DNA from: DAOVDI01 sp965373045 | GTDB lineage: Bacteria; Acidobacteriota; Aminicenantia; Aminicenantales; Aminicenantaceae | Direction of reading: 5' to 3' | Length of the DNA: 15,785 bases | Assembly (NCBI GenBank): GCA_965373045.1 | Contig: CBDVEQ010000038.1 | Location: forward strand, 1-15,785 | In this document: positions 6,726 through 14,327 of the stretch, one piece after another | Position numbering within the stretch: position 1 is the stretch's first letter | Layout of the letters: each line of letters opens with the position of its first letter | Notes under the pieces: generated by a model | What the model was told of the DNA's origin: nothing | The model's database searches: none | What the model saw: only the letters and a program-made list of their open reading frames with translations | Program-made: the position numbers and the translations under genes

Positions 6726-6842
6726 TTCAATCTCCAAAGAATAAGAACATATTGAAATCTATTTTTATACAGCAAGTCAAGGAATTCCCGTATTCTTTGA
6801 TTTTTGTGGAGGAAAACATTATCCTGTCATCAGGAAAAACAG

Positions 6843-7607
6843 ATGAAAGACGATTTATTATTAGATCCTCTGATCGATATCCTCGTTAATGCTAAAAATA
6901 TAGCTGCTCTGACCGGCGCCGGTATCTCCGCAGAATCCGGAATCCCAACATTCCGCGGCGAAGAAGGCCTTTGGAAGCAGTACAGGGCCGAAGAACTGGC
7001 TACACCCGGCGCCTTTGAAAACGACCCCAGTCTGGTCTGGGAATGGTATGACTGGAGGCGCGGAATAATCGGGTCAAAGGACCCGAATCCCGGCCACTCT
7101 GCCCTGGCCTCATGGGAAAAAAAATTCCCTTCATTTCACATCATCACTCAGAACATCGACGGACTGCACCGAAAAGCCGGGTCAAAAAACGTCCTTGAGC
7201 TCCACGGCAATATCTGGAAGCTCCGCTGCACCGAGAAAGGAACCCTGTTTGACGACCAGAATGTCCCTCTGAAAGAAATACCACCCCTCTGCCCTGACTG
7301 CGGCGCCCTGCTGCGCCCGCATGTGGTCTGGTTCGGAGAATCACTGGACATGGGAATATTAAATGACGCATTCCGGCTGAGCGGGGAATGTGATGTCATG
7401 CTTGTTGTGGGCACGTCTGCGGTTGTCCAACCGGCCGCATCTCTTCCCCTTACAGCGAGGGAAGCAGGGGCAGCAGTTGTCGAAATAAATCCGGATGCCA
7501 CACCTCTGACTGCTTATGTGGATTTTTCTTTCCGCGGCAGATCCGGAGAAATCCTCCCTTTGATCGATAAAAAATTGATGCAGGCCCAAAAACCGGGAAA
7601 GGATTGA
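6843..7607 (+). CDS. Sirtuin NAD-dependent deacylase, class III (SIRT5/CobB-like)
   Basis: Sirtuins remove acyl groups from protein lysines using NAD. The 254 residues show GAGISAESGIPTFRG (25-39), TQNIDGLH (102-109), catalytic His121 in LHGN, RPHVVWFGE, and GTSAVVQPAA. Tyr69 and Arg72 form the YxxR motif (WYDWRR) that in SIRT5 and CobB recognises succinyl and malonyl groups, so desuccinylase or demalonylase activity is likely. Only three cysteines lie in the zinc region (129, 150, 153); the second position of the first pair is missing, as in E. coli CobB. The ATG at 6843 has AGGAA 7 nt upstream. A stronger GGAGG at 6808-6812 precedes no in-frame start, and a TTG at 6804 is less likely. larC follows after 6 nt. 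Confidence 0.93.
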   Translation: MKDDLLLDPLIDILVNAKNIAALTGAGISAESGIPTFRGEEGLWKQYRAEELATPGAFENDPSLVWEWYDWRRGIIGSKDPNPGHSALASWEKKFPSFHIITQNIDGLHRKAGSKNVLELHGNIWKLRCTEKGTLFDDQNVPLKEIPPLCPDCGALLRPHVVWFGESLDMGILNDAFRLSGECDVMLVVGTSAVVQPAASLPLTAREAGAAVVEINPDATPLTAYVDFSFRGRSGEILPLIDKKLMQAQKPGKD

Positions 7608-7613
7608 CCTGAT

Positions 7614-8783
7614 ATGAAATACCTCTATTTTGATGCTGCCTCAGGATTGAGCGGAGATATGATCCTCGGGGCGCTGCTTGACCTGGGAATACCGCCGGAT
7701 TCATTCAAAGAGGCTGTTGCCGGACTGGGTCTTCCTGTGGACATCGAGATCTACGATACCAAAAGGTCTTCGCTCCGGGGCCTGAAAGTCGACGTAAATG
7801 TTAAAAGACAGGACACAACCGTTCGACGCTGGACAGATATTGAATCCCTGATCAAGGACAGCCCGTTCAAGGACATTGTAAAAAAACGCGCCATTGCTAT
7901 TTTTAAGAACCTGTTTAAAGCCGAAGCCAAAGTCCATGGACATGACTTCCACAAGACCTATCTCCATGAAGCAGGAGCTGACGATGCTATTGTAGATATC
8001 CTGGGCACCTCTTTCCTCCTGGAAGAACTGAACATCAAGAAAGTATACTGCTCACCATTAAATGTCGGACAGGGATGGGTAAAATGCTCACATGGCGTCC
8101 TTCCAGTCCCTCCACCTGCGGTGGCTGAACTCCTAAAAAATGTCCCGGTCTACACCGCCTGGGCTAAGGAGGAACTTGTTACCCCGACAGGCGCAGCCAT
8201 CATCACCACGATCGCCAAAGACTTTATTCCCTTCCCGGAGATAAAGTATCAAAAGATCGGATGGGGCGCCGGCGGAAGAGACTTCAAGGATTTTCCAAAT
8301 CTCCTTCGCGTATTTTACGGTGAGCAAAAGGATTTCCGCCCGGAAAAAAGAGTTTACCAGATCGAAGTCAACATCGATGATGCCAATCCTCAAATACTGG
8401 CGTCTTTTTTAGACAAAGCTCTTGATCTTGGGGCTCTGGACGCCTACATGACATCAGTATCCATGAAAAAAAACCGGCTCGGTACCAAACTGACCCTGCT
8501 TGCGGATTTGGGCCATCTGGACCGCCTGACCCGCGCTGTCTTTGAGGAGACAAGTTCTATCGGAGTCCGGTATTTTCCAGTCAGCAGATACATCCTGGAA
8601 CGAAGGATCGAGAAGATAAAAGTCCTTGGTGAAGAGATCGCTGTTAAGATCGCCAGCCTGGACGGCAAAGATGTCAATATCCAGCCCGAATATGATGACT
8701 GTCAAAAAGTGGCTGAAAAGAAAAATGTTCCGCTTAAAAAGATCATGGAACTGGCCCTCAAGGCTTTCATTCGCAGCTCTTGA
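7614..8783 (+). CDS. larC: LarC, nickel insertion for the NPN cofactor
   Basis: LarC (formerly DUF111) is the CTP-dependent cyclometallase that inserts nickel into the pyridinium bisthiocarboxylate mononucleotide cofactor first found in lactate racemase. The 389 residues show FDAASGLSGDM (6-16), HEAGADDAIVDI (118-129), SHGVLPVPPPA (159-169), TPTGAA (190-195) and the C-terminal-domain motif EVNIDD (251-256). It is one continuous frame, unlike Lactobacillus plantarum where larC is split by a programmed frameshift. larB, larE and any LarA-type racemase are absent from the window. AAAGGA about 10 nt upstream of the ATG overlaps the end of the sirtuin gene, so they are very likely co-transcribed; no functional link is evident. 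Confidence 0.92.
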   Translation: MKYLYFDAASGLSGDMILGALLDLGIPPDSFKEAVAGLGLPVDIEIYDTKRSSLRGLKVDVNVKRQDTTVRRWTDIESLIKDSPFKDIVKKRAIAIFKNLFKAEAKVHGHDFHKTYLHEAGADDAIVDILGTSFLLEELNIKKVYCSPLNVGQGWVKCSHGVLPVPPPAVAELLKNVPVYTAWAKEELVTPTGAAIITTIAKDFIPFPEIKYQKIGWGAGGRDFKDFPNLLRVFYGEQKDFRPEKRVYQIEVNIDDANPQILASFLDKALDLGALDAYMTSVSMKKNRLGTKLTLLADLGHLDRLTRAVFEETSSIGVRYFPVSRYILERRIEKIKVLGEEIAVKIASLDGKDVNIQPEYDDCQKVAEKKNVPLKKIMELALKAFIRSS

Positions 8784-8799
8784 ATAAGGAATAACAGTT

Positions 8800-10446
8800 T
8801 TAGTTCAGGCGGCTGTCCTTTTTGTCCTCTCCCCACTGGGGCAGTTTGAACTGGCCGGGCTTGGATTTTAAGACCTCCTTGAGCCAGTCGGAGGGATAAC
8901 CCAGGCTGCGGGGCCGTCCCTTCTCGTCTTTAACATAACCGTCATTGTACTTTGTGACAAGATATTCTCCCAGTTCGATCCAGCGTTTGACCACCATGTC
9001 CCCCTGGCTGACCGAGTAATTGGTCAGATAACGCTTCACAAGCCCGGGATCGGTTTTAAACAGCTCCAGAGCAGTCTTTTCGATGACCGGCTGCAGGGAA
9101 AGGAATTGGCCTTCCAGTTCCGACTGGACCTTCCGGATATCTTTGACCATGTAGGAATATTTCAGGTTGGCGAAATTGGCCGCAAAATTGAAGACCCACC
9201 ACGCAGAATCCCACGAAAACTGCTGCAAATCTCCCTTTTTGAAGGATTCCGGCACATCATCTATGCAGCAGTACAGAGGCACATAACAGGAAGTATATGT
9301 ATCGTCCAGACCATACCAGTATACACCGCCGATCGCATCAGGCAGCCAGCCGCGTGATTGGGAAACAAAGGAAAAGCCTGTTTGCTGCGTCGATATGGGC
9401 CTCTCCCAACTGTACTTGACACCATCTACTTCCCAGGTCAAACCACGGCAGCGGAGCGGTGTTCCAAATGGTCCGGCGTCTATTCCCTTGGTCATATCAA
9501 ATTCCGTCCCCTCATAATGGTCGCGCATGATGTTAATCACATCATGGATGGAAAGTCTTTCATCCGGTTTAATCCACAGAGGGTAGGGTTCTGTACCCTT
9601 CACGCCTCTTTGAAAATCCGGGGAGAGATCCATTGACGGAGCGCTGCGCCGGAACATGCTCCACACTCTGGCTGCACAGGTCCGGAGGGAGGAGGGTTTC
9701 GGGGGATCATAAGCATAGCGGAAACTGAAGGCTTTTCCGGATTTCGGATCGTAATATCCTTTTTGTACGGCAAACGAAATTACATTTTTTGAATAGAGGC
9801 AGTTTTCCGGATCATCCAGAGGGAATTCCCCGATGCGGGACTGGTTGGCATGACCGCAGACATAACCGTCAGGGATACGGAGCGCGACCCAAAGCGCACC
9901 TTTTCCGCCGGGACCAGGACCGATCATCTCCATGATCCAGGCTTCATTTTTGTCAGCAATGGAAAAGGATTCACCTGTGCTGCTGTATCCATATTCCTCA
10001 ACAAGATCCGTCATCACCCGGATAGCCTCACGTGCGGTCTTTGTCCGCTGAAGAGCAAGTCTCATCATTGTAAAATAATGAAGCAGTCCTTTCGGATTTC
10101 GAAGCTCTGACCTGCCTCCGAAAGTGGTCTCTCCTATGGCAACCTGAAATTCGTTCATCAGGCCGACCACAGCATAGGTGTGAGGAATCTGTTTGACTTT
10201 CCCTCGCAATTTGCCATCACGGCCCCGGAATTCGATCCAGGCATCGGGTTTGTGGTCCTGGGCCGGAGTGCTTTCGAGATGAGGGAGAAACTCTCCGTCA
10301 CAAGTGTACGTGATCATAACCGAGCCGTCTTTTGAAGCGCCCTTTGTCACCAGGAAACTTGAACAGTCATCCTGAGCCCATTGATAGCCCACCGTCATGA
10401 ATAATATTATAACGACTGTGGTAAAAAAAATGATTTTAGGTTTCAT
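8800..10446 (-). CDS. Secreted C69-family dipeptidase
   Basis: C69 (PepD) peptidases are N-terminal-nucleophile hydrolases that cleave dipeptides. The 548-residue precursor starts with a charged-hydrophobic signal peptide (residues 1 to about 24, MKPKIIFFTTVVIILF). The family start follows: DDCSSFLVTKGASKDGS, with Cys28 the expected nucleophile exposed on processing. Further family features are NEFQVAIGETTFGG, a TAREAIRVMTDLVEEYGYSS helix, ESFSIADKNEAWIMEMIG and VALRIPDGYVCGHANQSRIG. Export suggests periplasmic or extracellular peptide use, consistent with an amino-acid-fermenting life and the nearby tryptophanase (inference). The Cys is not in a lipobox. The ATG at 10446 is preceded by AAAGGAG. 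The gene converges on larC with a 16-nt gap and no terminator. Confidence 0.9.
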   Translation of the reverse strand: MKPKIIFFTTVVIILFMTVGYQWAQDDCSSFLVTKGASKDGSVMITYTCDGEFLPHLESTPAQDHKPDAWIEFRGRDGKLRGKVKQIPHTYAVVGLMNEFQVAIGETTFGGRSELRNPKGLLHYFTMMRLALQRTKTAREAIRVMTDLVEEYGYSSTGESFSIADKNEAWIMEMIGPGPGGKGALWVALRIPDGYVCGHANQSRIGEFPLDDPENCLYSKNVISFAVQKGYYDPKSGKAFSFRYAYDPPKPSSLRTCAARVWSMFRRSAPSMDLSPDFQRGVKGTEPYPLWIKPDERLSIHDVINIMRDHYEGTEFDMTKGIDAGPFGTPLRCRGLTWEVDGVKYSWERPISTQQTGFSFVSQSRGWLPDAIGGVYWYGLDDTYTSCYVPLYCCIDDVPESFKKGDLQQFSWDSAWWVFNFAANFANLKYSYMVKDIRKVQSELEGQFLSLQPVIEKTALELFKTDPGLVKRYLTNYSVSQGDMVVKRWIELGEYLVTKYNDGYVKDEKGRPRSLGYPSDWLKEVLKSKPGQFKLPQWGEDKKDSRLN

Positions 10447-10515
10447 GGTATAAATCTCCTTTGGAAGGTTTTTTGTTCCTGAATTAGCCTACAGCGGGAC
10501 ACCGAAAAAATCAAT

Positions 10516-10555
10516 GGGGGCGGTTCTATTTTCCCAAAAAAATAGAACCGTCCCC
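10516..10555. repeat. REP-like long hairpin between divergent genes
   Basis: The 17-nt arms 10516-10532 and 10539-10555 pair at 16 of 17 positions, with the remaining position a G/T pair, around a 6-nt CCCAAA loop. The arm GGGGACGGTTCTATTTT (as read from the right side) resembles the palindromes mobilised by REP-associated tyrosine transposases in many genomes. It lies upstream of both divergent neighbours (C69 peptidase and folE), so it cannot be the terminator of either. No transposase is in the window. Confidence 0.85.
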
Positions 10556-10562
10556 ATCCTGA

Positions 10563-10591
10563 TTGTTTCTAACAGCAAATTTCGGTAGAAT
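10563..10591 (+). promoter_or_regulatory. Sigma-70-type promoter for folE-metG
   Basis: TTGTTT (10563-10568), a 17-bp spacer, and TAGAAT (10586-10591) fit a sigma-70 promoter. The predicted start near 10598 gives a leader of about 35 nt before the GTG at 10633. It begins 8 bp after the long hairpin. Confidence 0.5.
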
Positions 10592-10632
10592 AGTAAAATT
10601 AACCTGAATAGTTCAAGCAACGGAGAAAACTC

Positions 10633-11214
10633 GTGGATAGAAAAAAGATAGAACAAGGTGTAAAACTCATAATTGAAGGCATCGGCGAAAACCCGAACAG
10701 GCCCGGTATCCGGAAAACACCGGAACGTGTAGCTAAAATGTATGAGGAGATCCTTGGAGGCCGGATGAAGGACCCTGCCTTACAGCTTAAGGTGATCGAC
10801 GGCGAAAAACACGACGAGATGGTCCTTATCAAGAATATCCCTCTTTATTCTGTCTGCGAGCACCACTTTCTGCCCTTTGCCGGGATCGCCCACGTGGCCT
10901 ATATCCCCAAAGGGGGCCGGATCGTCGGATTGAGCAAGATAGCCCGTGTTGTGGAGATTCTCTCCCAGAGGCTTCAGGTCCAGGAAAGACTGACCAAGGA
11001 AGTCGCTGACCTTATCGACAAGACACTTAATCCTTTGGGCGTAATGGTCGTGATCGAGGCAGAGCATATGTGTATGTCTATGCGGGGCGCAAAAACTCCC
11101 CAGGCGCTTACCATCACATCTGCGGTCAGGGGAGTATTCCGCTCAAGCAATGCAACCCGGGCCGAAGCGATGAATCTGATAAGAGGAGGCATGACCGGTG
11201 GCCGAGAACTCTGA
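10633..11214 (+). CDS. folE: GTP cyclohydrolase I
   Basis: FolE converts GTP to 7,8-dihydroneopterin triphosphate, the entry step for folate and also for the queuosine precursor, which links it loosely to queA in this window. The 193 residues contain the zinc ligands Cys75 and His78 (SVCEHHFLPF) and Cys147 (HMCMSMRG). Also present are RPGIRKTPERVAKMYEEIL near the N-terminus, GLSKIARVVEI and SQRLQVQERLT. The start is GTG at 10633 with GGAG 7 nt upstream; no better ATG exists before RPGIRKTP. The last 17 nt overlap the start of metG, and GAGGAGG for metG lies inside folE, indicating translational coupling. Confidence 0.95.
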   Translation: MDRKKIEQGVKLIIEGIGENPNRPGIRKTPERVAKMYEEILGGRMKDPALQLKVIDGEKHDEMVLIKNIPLYSVCEHHFLPFAGIAHVAYIPKGGRIVGLSKIARVVEILSQRLQVQERLTKEVADLIDKTLNPLGVMVVIEAEHMCMSMRGAKTPQALTITSAVRGVFRSSNATRAEAMNLIRGGMTGGREL

Positions 11215-13111
11215 TAAAACATTTTATATTACAACACCCATCTACTATGTGAACGACATCCCCCATATCGGGCACACCTACACGACCATCATCGCTGATG
11301 CCATAAGCCGGTTTAAGAAAATGGATGGATATGACGTCTTTTTTCTGACTGGAACGGACGAACACGGCCAAAAGGTTGAAAAATCCGCGGATGAGAAAGG
11401 GATGACCCCTATCGAGCTTGCTGATAAAGTTGTCATGCGCTTCAAAGACCTCTGGAAAGTGTTAAATATCGATTATGACTATTTTATCCGGACCACTGAG
11501 CTGCTGCATGAAAAAGGCGTCCAGAAGATATTCAAATCATTACAGAGCCAGGGAGATATCTACAAAGGGGATTATCAAGGGCATTACTGTGTCTCTGATG
11601 AATATTACCTCCCCGAGGATGTCCCTCTGGAAAAGGATGGAAGCAAGATCTGTCCTGACTGCGGAAAAAAGGCCATAATCCTCAAGGAGGAAAGCTATTT
11701 TTTCCGGCTGTCCGCCTACGAAAAAAAGCTTCTGGATTTTTATGCCGAAAACCCGGAATTCGTCCGTCCGCAGAGTAGAATGAACGAGGTGGTCAGCTTT
11801 GTCAAAAGCGGACTCAGGGACCTGAGCATTACCCGGACCACGGTCAAGTGGGGTGTTCCTGTTCTGGAAGATACAAATCACACAGTCTATGTCTGGTTCG
11901 ACGCCCTGCATAACTATGTAACGGGGCTGGGCTATGACTGGAACCTTGGACTTTTCATCCGGTTCTGGCCGGCTGATGTCCATCTTATCGGCAAGGATAT
12001 ACTGAGGTTTCATGCCGTTTTCTGGCCGGCTTTTCTGATGGCTGCCGGATTTGACCTCCCAAAATGTGTTTATGGGCACGGCTGGTGGCTCAAGGACAAA
12101 ACCAAGATGTCCAAGTCAAAAGGCAATGTCCTTGATCCGCAGGTCATCCTGAACACTTTCGGGTCTGACTCACTGCGTTATTTTCTGCTTCGGGAGATCC
12201 CTATCGGGCTGGACGGAAACTTCTCTCACGAGGCGTTCATCCACCGGGTCAACTCAGACCTGGCCAATGACCTGGGCAATCTTGTTCAGAGGACTTTAAC
12301 CATGATCCAGAACTATTTCGGCGGAATGATCACGGAAATGGACAGAGCCAAAAAGGAAGACAAAAAACTGGTCAAGGAATTTGAAGCTGCCAAGACTAAG
12401 ATCCATCAATATTATGAGGACTAGTCCCTGAACAAGGCCCTGGAAGAGATCTGGAATTTCATCAGAACCGTCAATAAATATCTTGCCGACAACGAGCCCT
12501 GGAATCTCGCTAAAAACGAGGAAAAGAGGGGGAGGATGGGAAGGATTCTGTATCAGGCCGCCTGTGCACTGCGTGTGATCGGGTATTTTGTTTATCCGGT
12601 TATGCCGGATTCTGCGGATAAGATATGGACATTTCTAGGGGAAAAGGAAAGCCCTTCCAAGCAGTGTTTCAGCGAGCTTCAGTTTGATCAGTTCAAGCCG
12701 AAGCAGAAAACACGGAAACCCAAGGTCCTTTTTCCACGGGTGGACTTGAAGGAATTTCTCAAGGAGGATAAGAAGGAGAAAACAATGGCTGCCATAAACT
12801 TTAATGAATTTAAAAAAATGGACCTCAGGGTCGCACACATCCTGGAGGCTGAAAAAGTGGAAGGAACCGACAAGCTTCTTAAACTCAAAGTCGATCTCGG
12901 GACTGAGCAAAGACAGCTTGTCGCAGGAGTGGCCCAGGAATATGCGCCCGAAGAGCTTGTGGGCAAAAAGATCGCGATCATCGTCAATCTCGAGCCTGCC
13001 GTGATAAGGGGAGTGGAATCCCAGGGAATGGTGCTAGCGGCCGAGGTGAAAGGCAAAGCTGTCTTTGCCTTCTATCCCGACAACGTTCCCGCCGGCTCAA
13101 AGGTGGTTTGA
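11198..13111 (+). pseudogene. metG: Methionyl-tRNA synthetase, interrupted by in-frame TAG
   Basis: MetRS charges tRNA-Met and is essential. Start GTG 11198 has GAGGAGG 8 nt upstream. Residues 1-408 give the catalytic core: HIGH (23-26), TGTDEHG, a zinc insertion with Cys131, Cys152 and Cys155 (Asp where a fourth Cys may sit), VYVWFDALHNY, and KMSKS (303-307). A TAG at 12422-12424 (codon 409) then interrupts the anticodon-binding helical domain. The same frame continues directly with SLNKALEEIWNFIRTVNKYL and PWNLAK to a C-terminal Trbp111/EMAPII-type tRNA-binding domain (from residue 530, KKMDLRVAHI), ending at TGA 13109-13111. The total of 637 residues is normal for MetRS with this appended domain. 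No indel is needed; one substitution explains the stop. Truncation would remove anticodon recognition, so a sequencing error, readthrough or a second metG elsewhere must be invoked. Confidence 0.93.
12773..12787 (+). promoter_or_regulatory. Internal ribosome site and ATG for a stand-alone Trbp111 domain
   Basis: AAGGAG (12773-12778) lies 6 nt before an ATG at 12785, in frame with metG. The encoded 108 residues (12785-13111) are exactly the tRNA-binding domain, close to the size of free Trbp111 proteins of about 110 residues. An upstream AAGGAGG (12761-12767) adds to the purine-rich context. Internal initiation is an inference; the region also encodes a lysine-rich linker, which alone could produce such codons. 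Confidence 0.35.
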
Positions 13112-13137
13112 AAATCATTATAATAAACTCTCTACGC

Positions 13138-13773
13138 TTATATCAGATACATTTGCAGGTTTGATGCAGAGACAGCGCCTTCGCGCAGGATCTGAGGTTT
13201 TTCCGAAGTCAGATCCAGGACAGTCGAAGGAAGCCCACCAGTCGTTGGTCCGGCATCAACAATCATTTCAACCTTCCCGGAAAACACATCTATCACGTCA
13301 CATGGATCACTGATCTCCTTCTCTCCGGCCAGGTTGGCGCTGGTCGCGGTCAAGGGGAATCCGGCTGCCCGGACCAGTTCTCTCAGCCAGGTGTGTGCTG
13401 GAAGGCGGACGCCTATGGTTTTTTTCGGACCGAGTAGGATTGAAGGGAGGTGGGAACCGCCATCCAGGATCAGTGTCAGCGGCCCAGGCCAGAATTTCTC
13501 AATGATCCTATCAAAGACAGGAGGGATGTGCGCTGCGATACCATCCAGCATCTCCAGGTCAGCAATGACAACAGACAGGGGTTTTTGCGCATCTCTTCCC
13601 TTTAAATCGTAAATTTTGTTTACAGCTACACTGGAAAAACAGCAGGCGCCCAGACCATAGAATGTTTCTGTGGGAAAAACGATGACACCATCTTTCTTCA
13701 ATATGCGTACGATCTTTTCTATCTGCAGCGTATCGATCTTTCGAGGATCAACTTGAATGATTTGTGTGTTCAT
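13138..13773 (-). CDS. L-threonylcarbamoyladenylate synthase (TsaC/YrdC family)
   Basis: This enzyme makes threonylcarbamoyl-AMP from threonine, bicarbonate and ATP for the universal t6A37 tRNA modification. The 211 residues show PTETFYGLG (34-42), KGR (58-60) and KPL (64-66), FWPGPLT (94-100), GVRLPAH (121-127), TATSAN (142-147) and STVLDL (183-188) with LREGA. The length fits the single-domain TsaC type, without the extra Sua5 domain. The ATG at 13773 has no good Shine-Dalgarno sequence; a 16-bp inverted repeat TATATG-GTTT-CATATA (13793-13808) lies about 20 bp upstream and could be part of the promoter or an operator. It converges on metG with a 26-nt gap and no terminator. Confidence 0.93.
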   Translation of the reverse strand: MNTQIIQVDPRKIDTLQIEKIVRILKKDGVIVFPTETFYGLGACCFSSVAVNKIYDLKGRDAQKPLSVVIADLEMLDGIAAHIPPVFDRIIEKFWPGPLTLILDGGSHLPSILLGPKKTIGVRLPAHTWLRELVRAAGFPLTATSANLAGEKEISDPCDVIDVFSGKVEMIVDAGPTTGGLPSTVLDLTSEKPQILREGAVSASNLQMYLI

Positions 13774-13853
13774 TTGGAGTTCGGTTGATTTTTATATGGT
13801 TTCATATAATTCATTTGACATCAAGTTTTTCGTTTCTCCAGATTCCCGTTTTA

Positions 13854-13961
13854 GCCTGGATTATTCACGGGCCGATATGCACGGCGTGGCGCATGAAGCC
13901 GTATTCATATACTGCGAATGCGCCACAACAAAGCAGATCGGCTTGCCCGGAGGGTAAAAAA
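13854..13961 (-). repeat. Foldback intergenic repeat, copy 4 (inverted)
   Basis: Read on the - strand this matches copies 1 and 2 from TTTTTACCCT through GTGAATAATCCAGGC. The core arms GTGGCGCAT (13886-13894) and ATGCGCCAC (13918-13926) pair perfectly over 9 bp around a 23-nt loop. Relative to copies 1/2 the second base pair is T:A instead of C:G, a compensated change. The ATTCCC part is rearranged (GATTCCCGTTTTAGCC, 13841-13855). The block 13774-14327 has no gene; it holds this copy, the 8-bp arrays, a 21-bp repeat and a promoter. Confidence 0.9.
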
Positions 13962-13978
13962 GGGCCGATGATAAAAAT

Positions 13979-14126
13979 AGGATTCAAGGATTCGAGGATT
14001 CTAGGGTTCGAGTGACTTAATTAATAATTATAAAGAATTGAAAGTTTGAAAGATAATTTTAAAATACTTATTAAATTGTTAGAAAGAAAAGCACTTGAAT
14101 CCTTGAACCCTTGACTCCTCGAACCC
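13979..14126. repeat. Inverted pair of 8-bp tandem arrays with AT-rich spacer
   Basis: The left arm (13979-14012) reads AGGATTCA, AGGATTCG, AGGATTCT, AGGGTTCG. The right arm (14094-14126) reads CTTGAATC, CTTGAACC, CTTGACTC, CTCGAACC. The right arm is the reverse complement of the left type, so about 33 nt on each side can pair imperfectly across an AT-rich spacer of about 80 nt (14013-14093). Confidence 0.8.
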
Positions 14127-14137
14127 TTTTTTTAAAC

Positions 14138-14158
14138 GTATCGCAAATTTTTATGAAT
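14138..14158 (-). repeat. 21-bp repeat shared with 161-181
   Basis: The reverse complement of this segment matches 161-181 (ATTCATGAAAATTTGCGATAC type) at 20 of 21 positions. At the left end it borders the foldback repeat directly. Here the 8-bp arrays lie between it and copy 4, as if that material had been inserted into or replaced part of the unit. Confidence 0.7.
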
Positions 14159-14285
14159 AAAGCAGGTTAGTTCTTGACTACAATTGCCCTATCATTTATC
14201 ATGAATTATTCATAGTATGTGGACAATTGACCTTTTTTTGACACATCAACTCTTTTTCCTTCCCCTGAAAGGATGTTTAGAAAAG

Positions 14286-14303
14286 TTGGCATAAATATTG
14301 CTT
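14286..14303 (+). promoter_or_regulatory. Sigma-54 (RpoN) promoter for the outer-membrane protein gene
   Basis: TTGGCATAAATATTGCTT matches the sigma-54 consensus TTGGCAC-N5-TTGCTT, with the GG (14288-14289) and GC (14300-14301) dinucleotides separated by the required 10 bp. The predicted start at about 14313 leaves a 15-nt leader holding GAGGAG (14315-14320) before the ATG at 14328. No enhancer site was identified with confidence. Expression would need an activator of the NtrC type. Confidence 0.65.
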
Positions 14304-14327
14304 ATTAAACAGCAGAGGAGAAACAAA

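Noticed and set aside
10516..10555. The long hairpin as an intrinsic terminator
   Set aside because: Both flanking genes are transcribed away from it, so there is no gene for it to terminate.
11070..11252. A separate small gene at the folE-metG junction
   Set aside because: It is another frame of two genes that overlap by 17 nt and both have clear motifs and ribosome sites.
2400..12424. A variant genetic code reading TAA and TAG as sense
   Set aside because: Most genes here end properly at TAA, TAG or TGA next to neighbouring starts or convergent stops; two isolated stops do not support a code change.
13757..14015. Open frames over the inverted repeat copy
   Set aside because: Their sequence (YSYTANAPQQSRSA) is the same repeat translated again; no ribosome site and no conserved coding signal.
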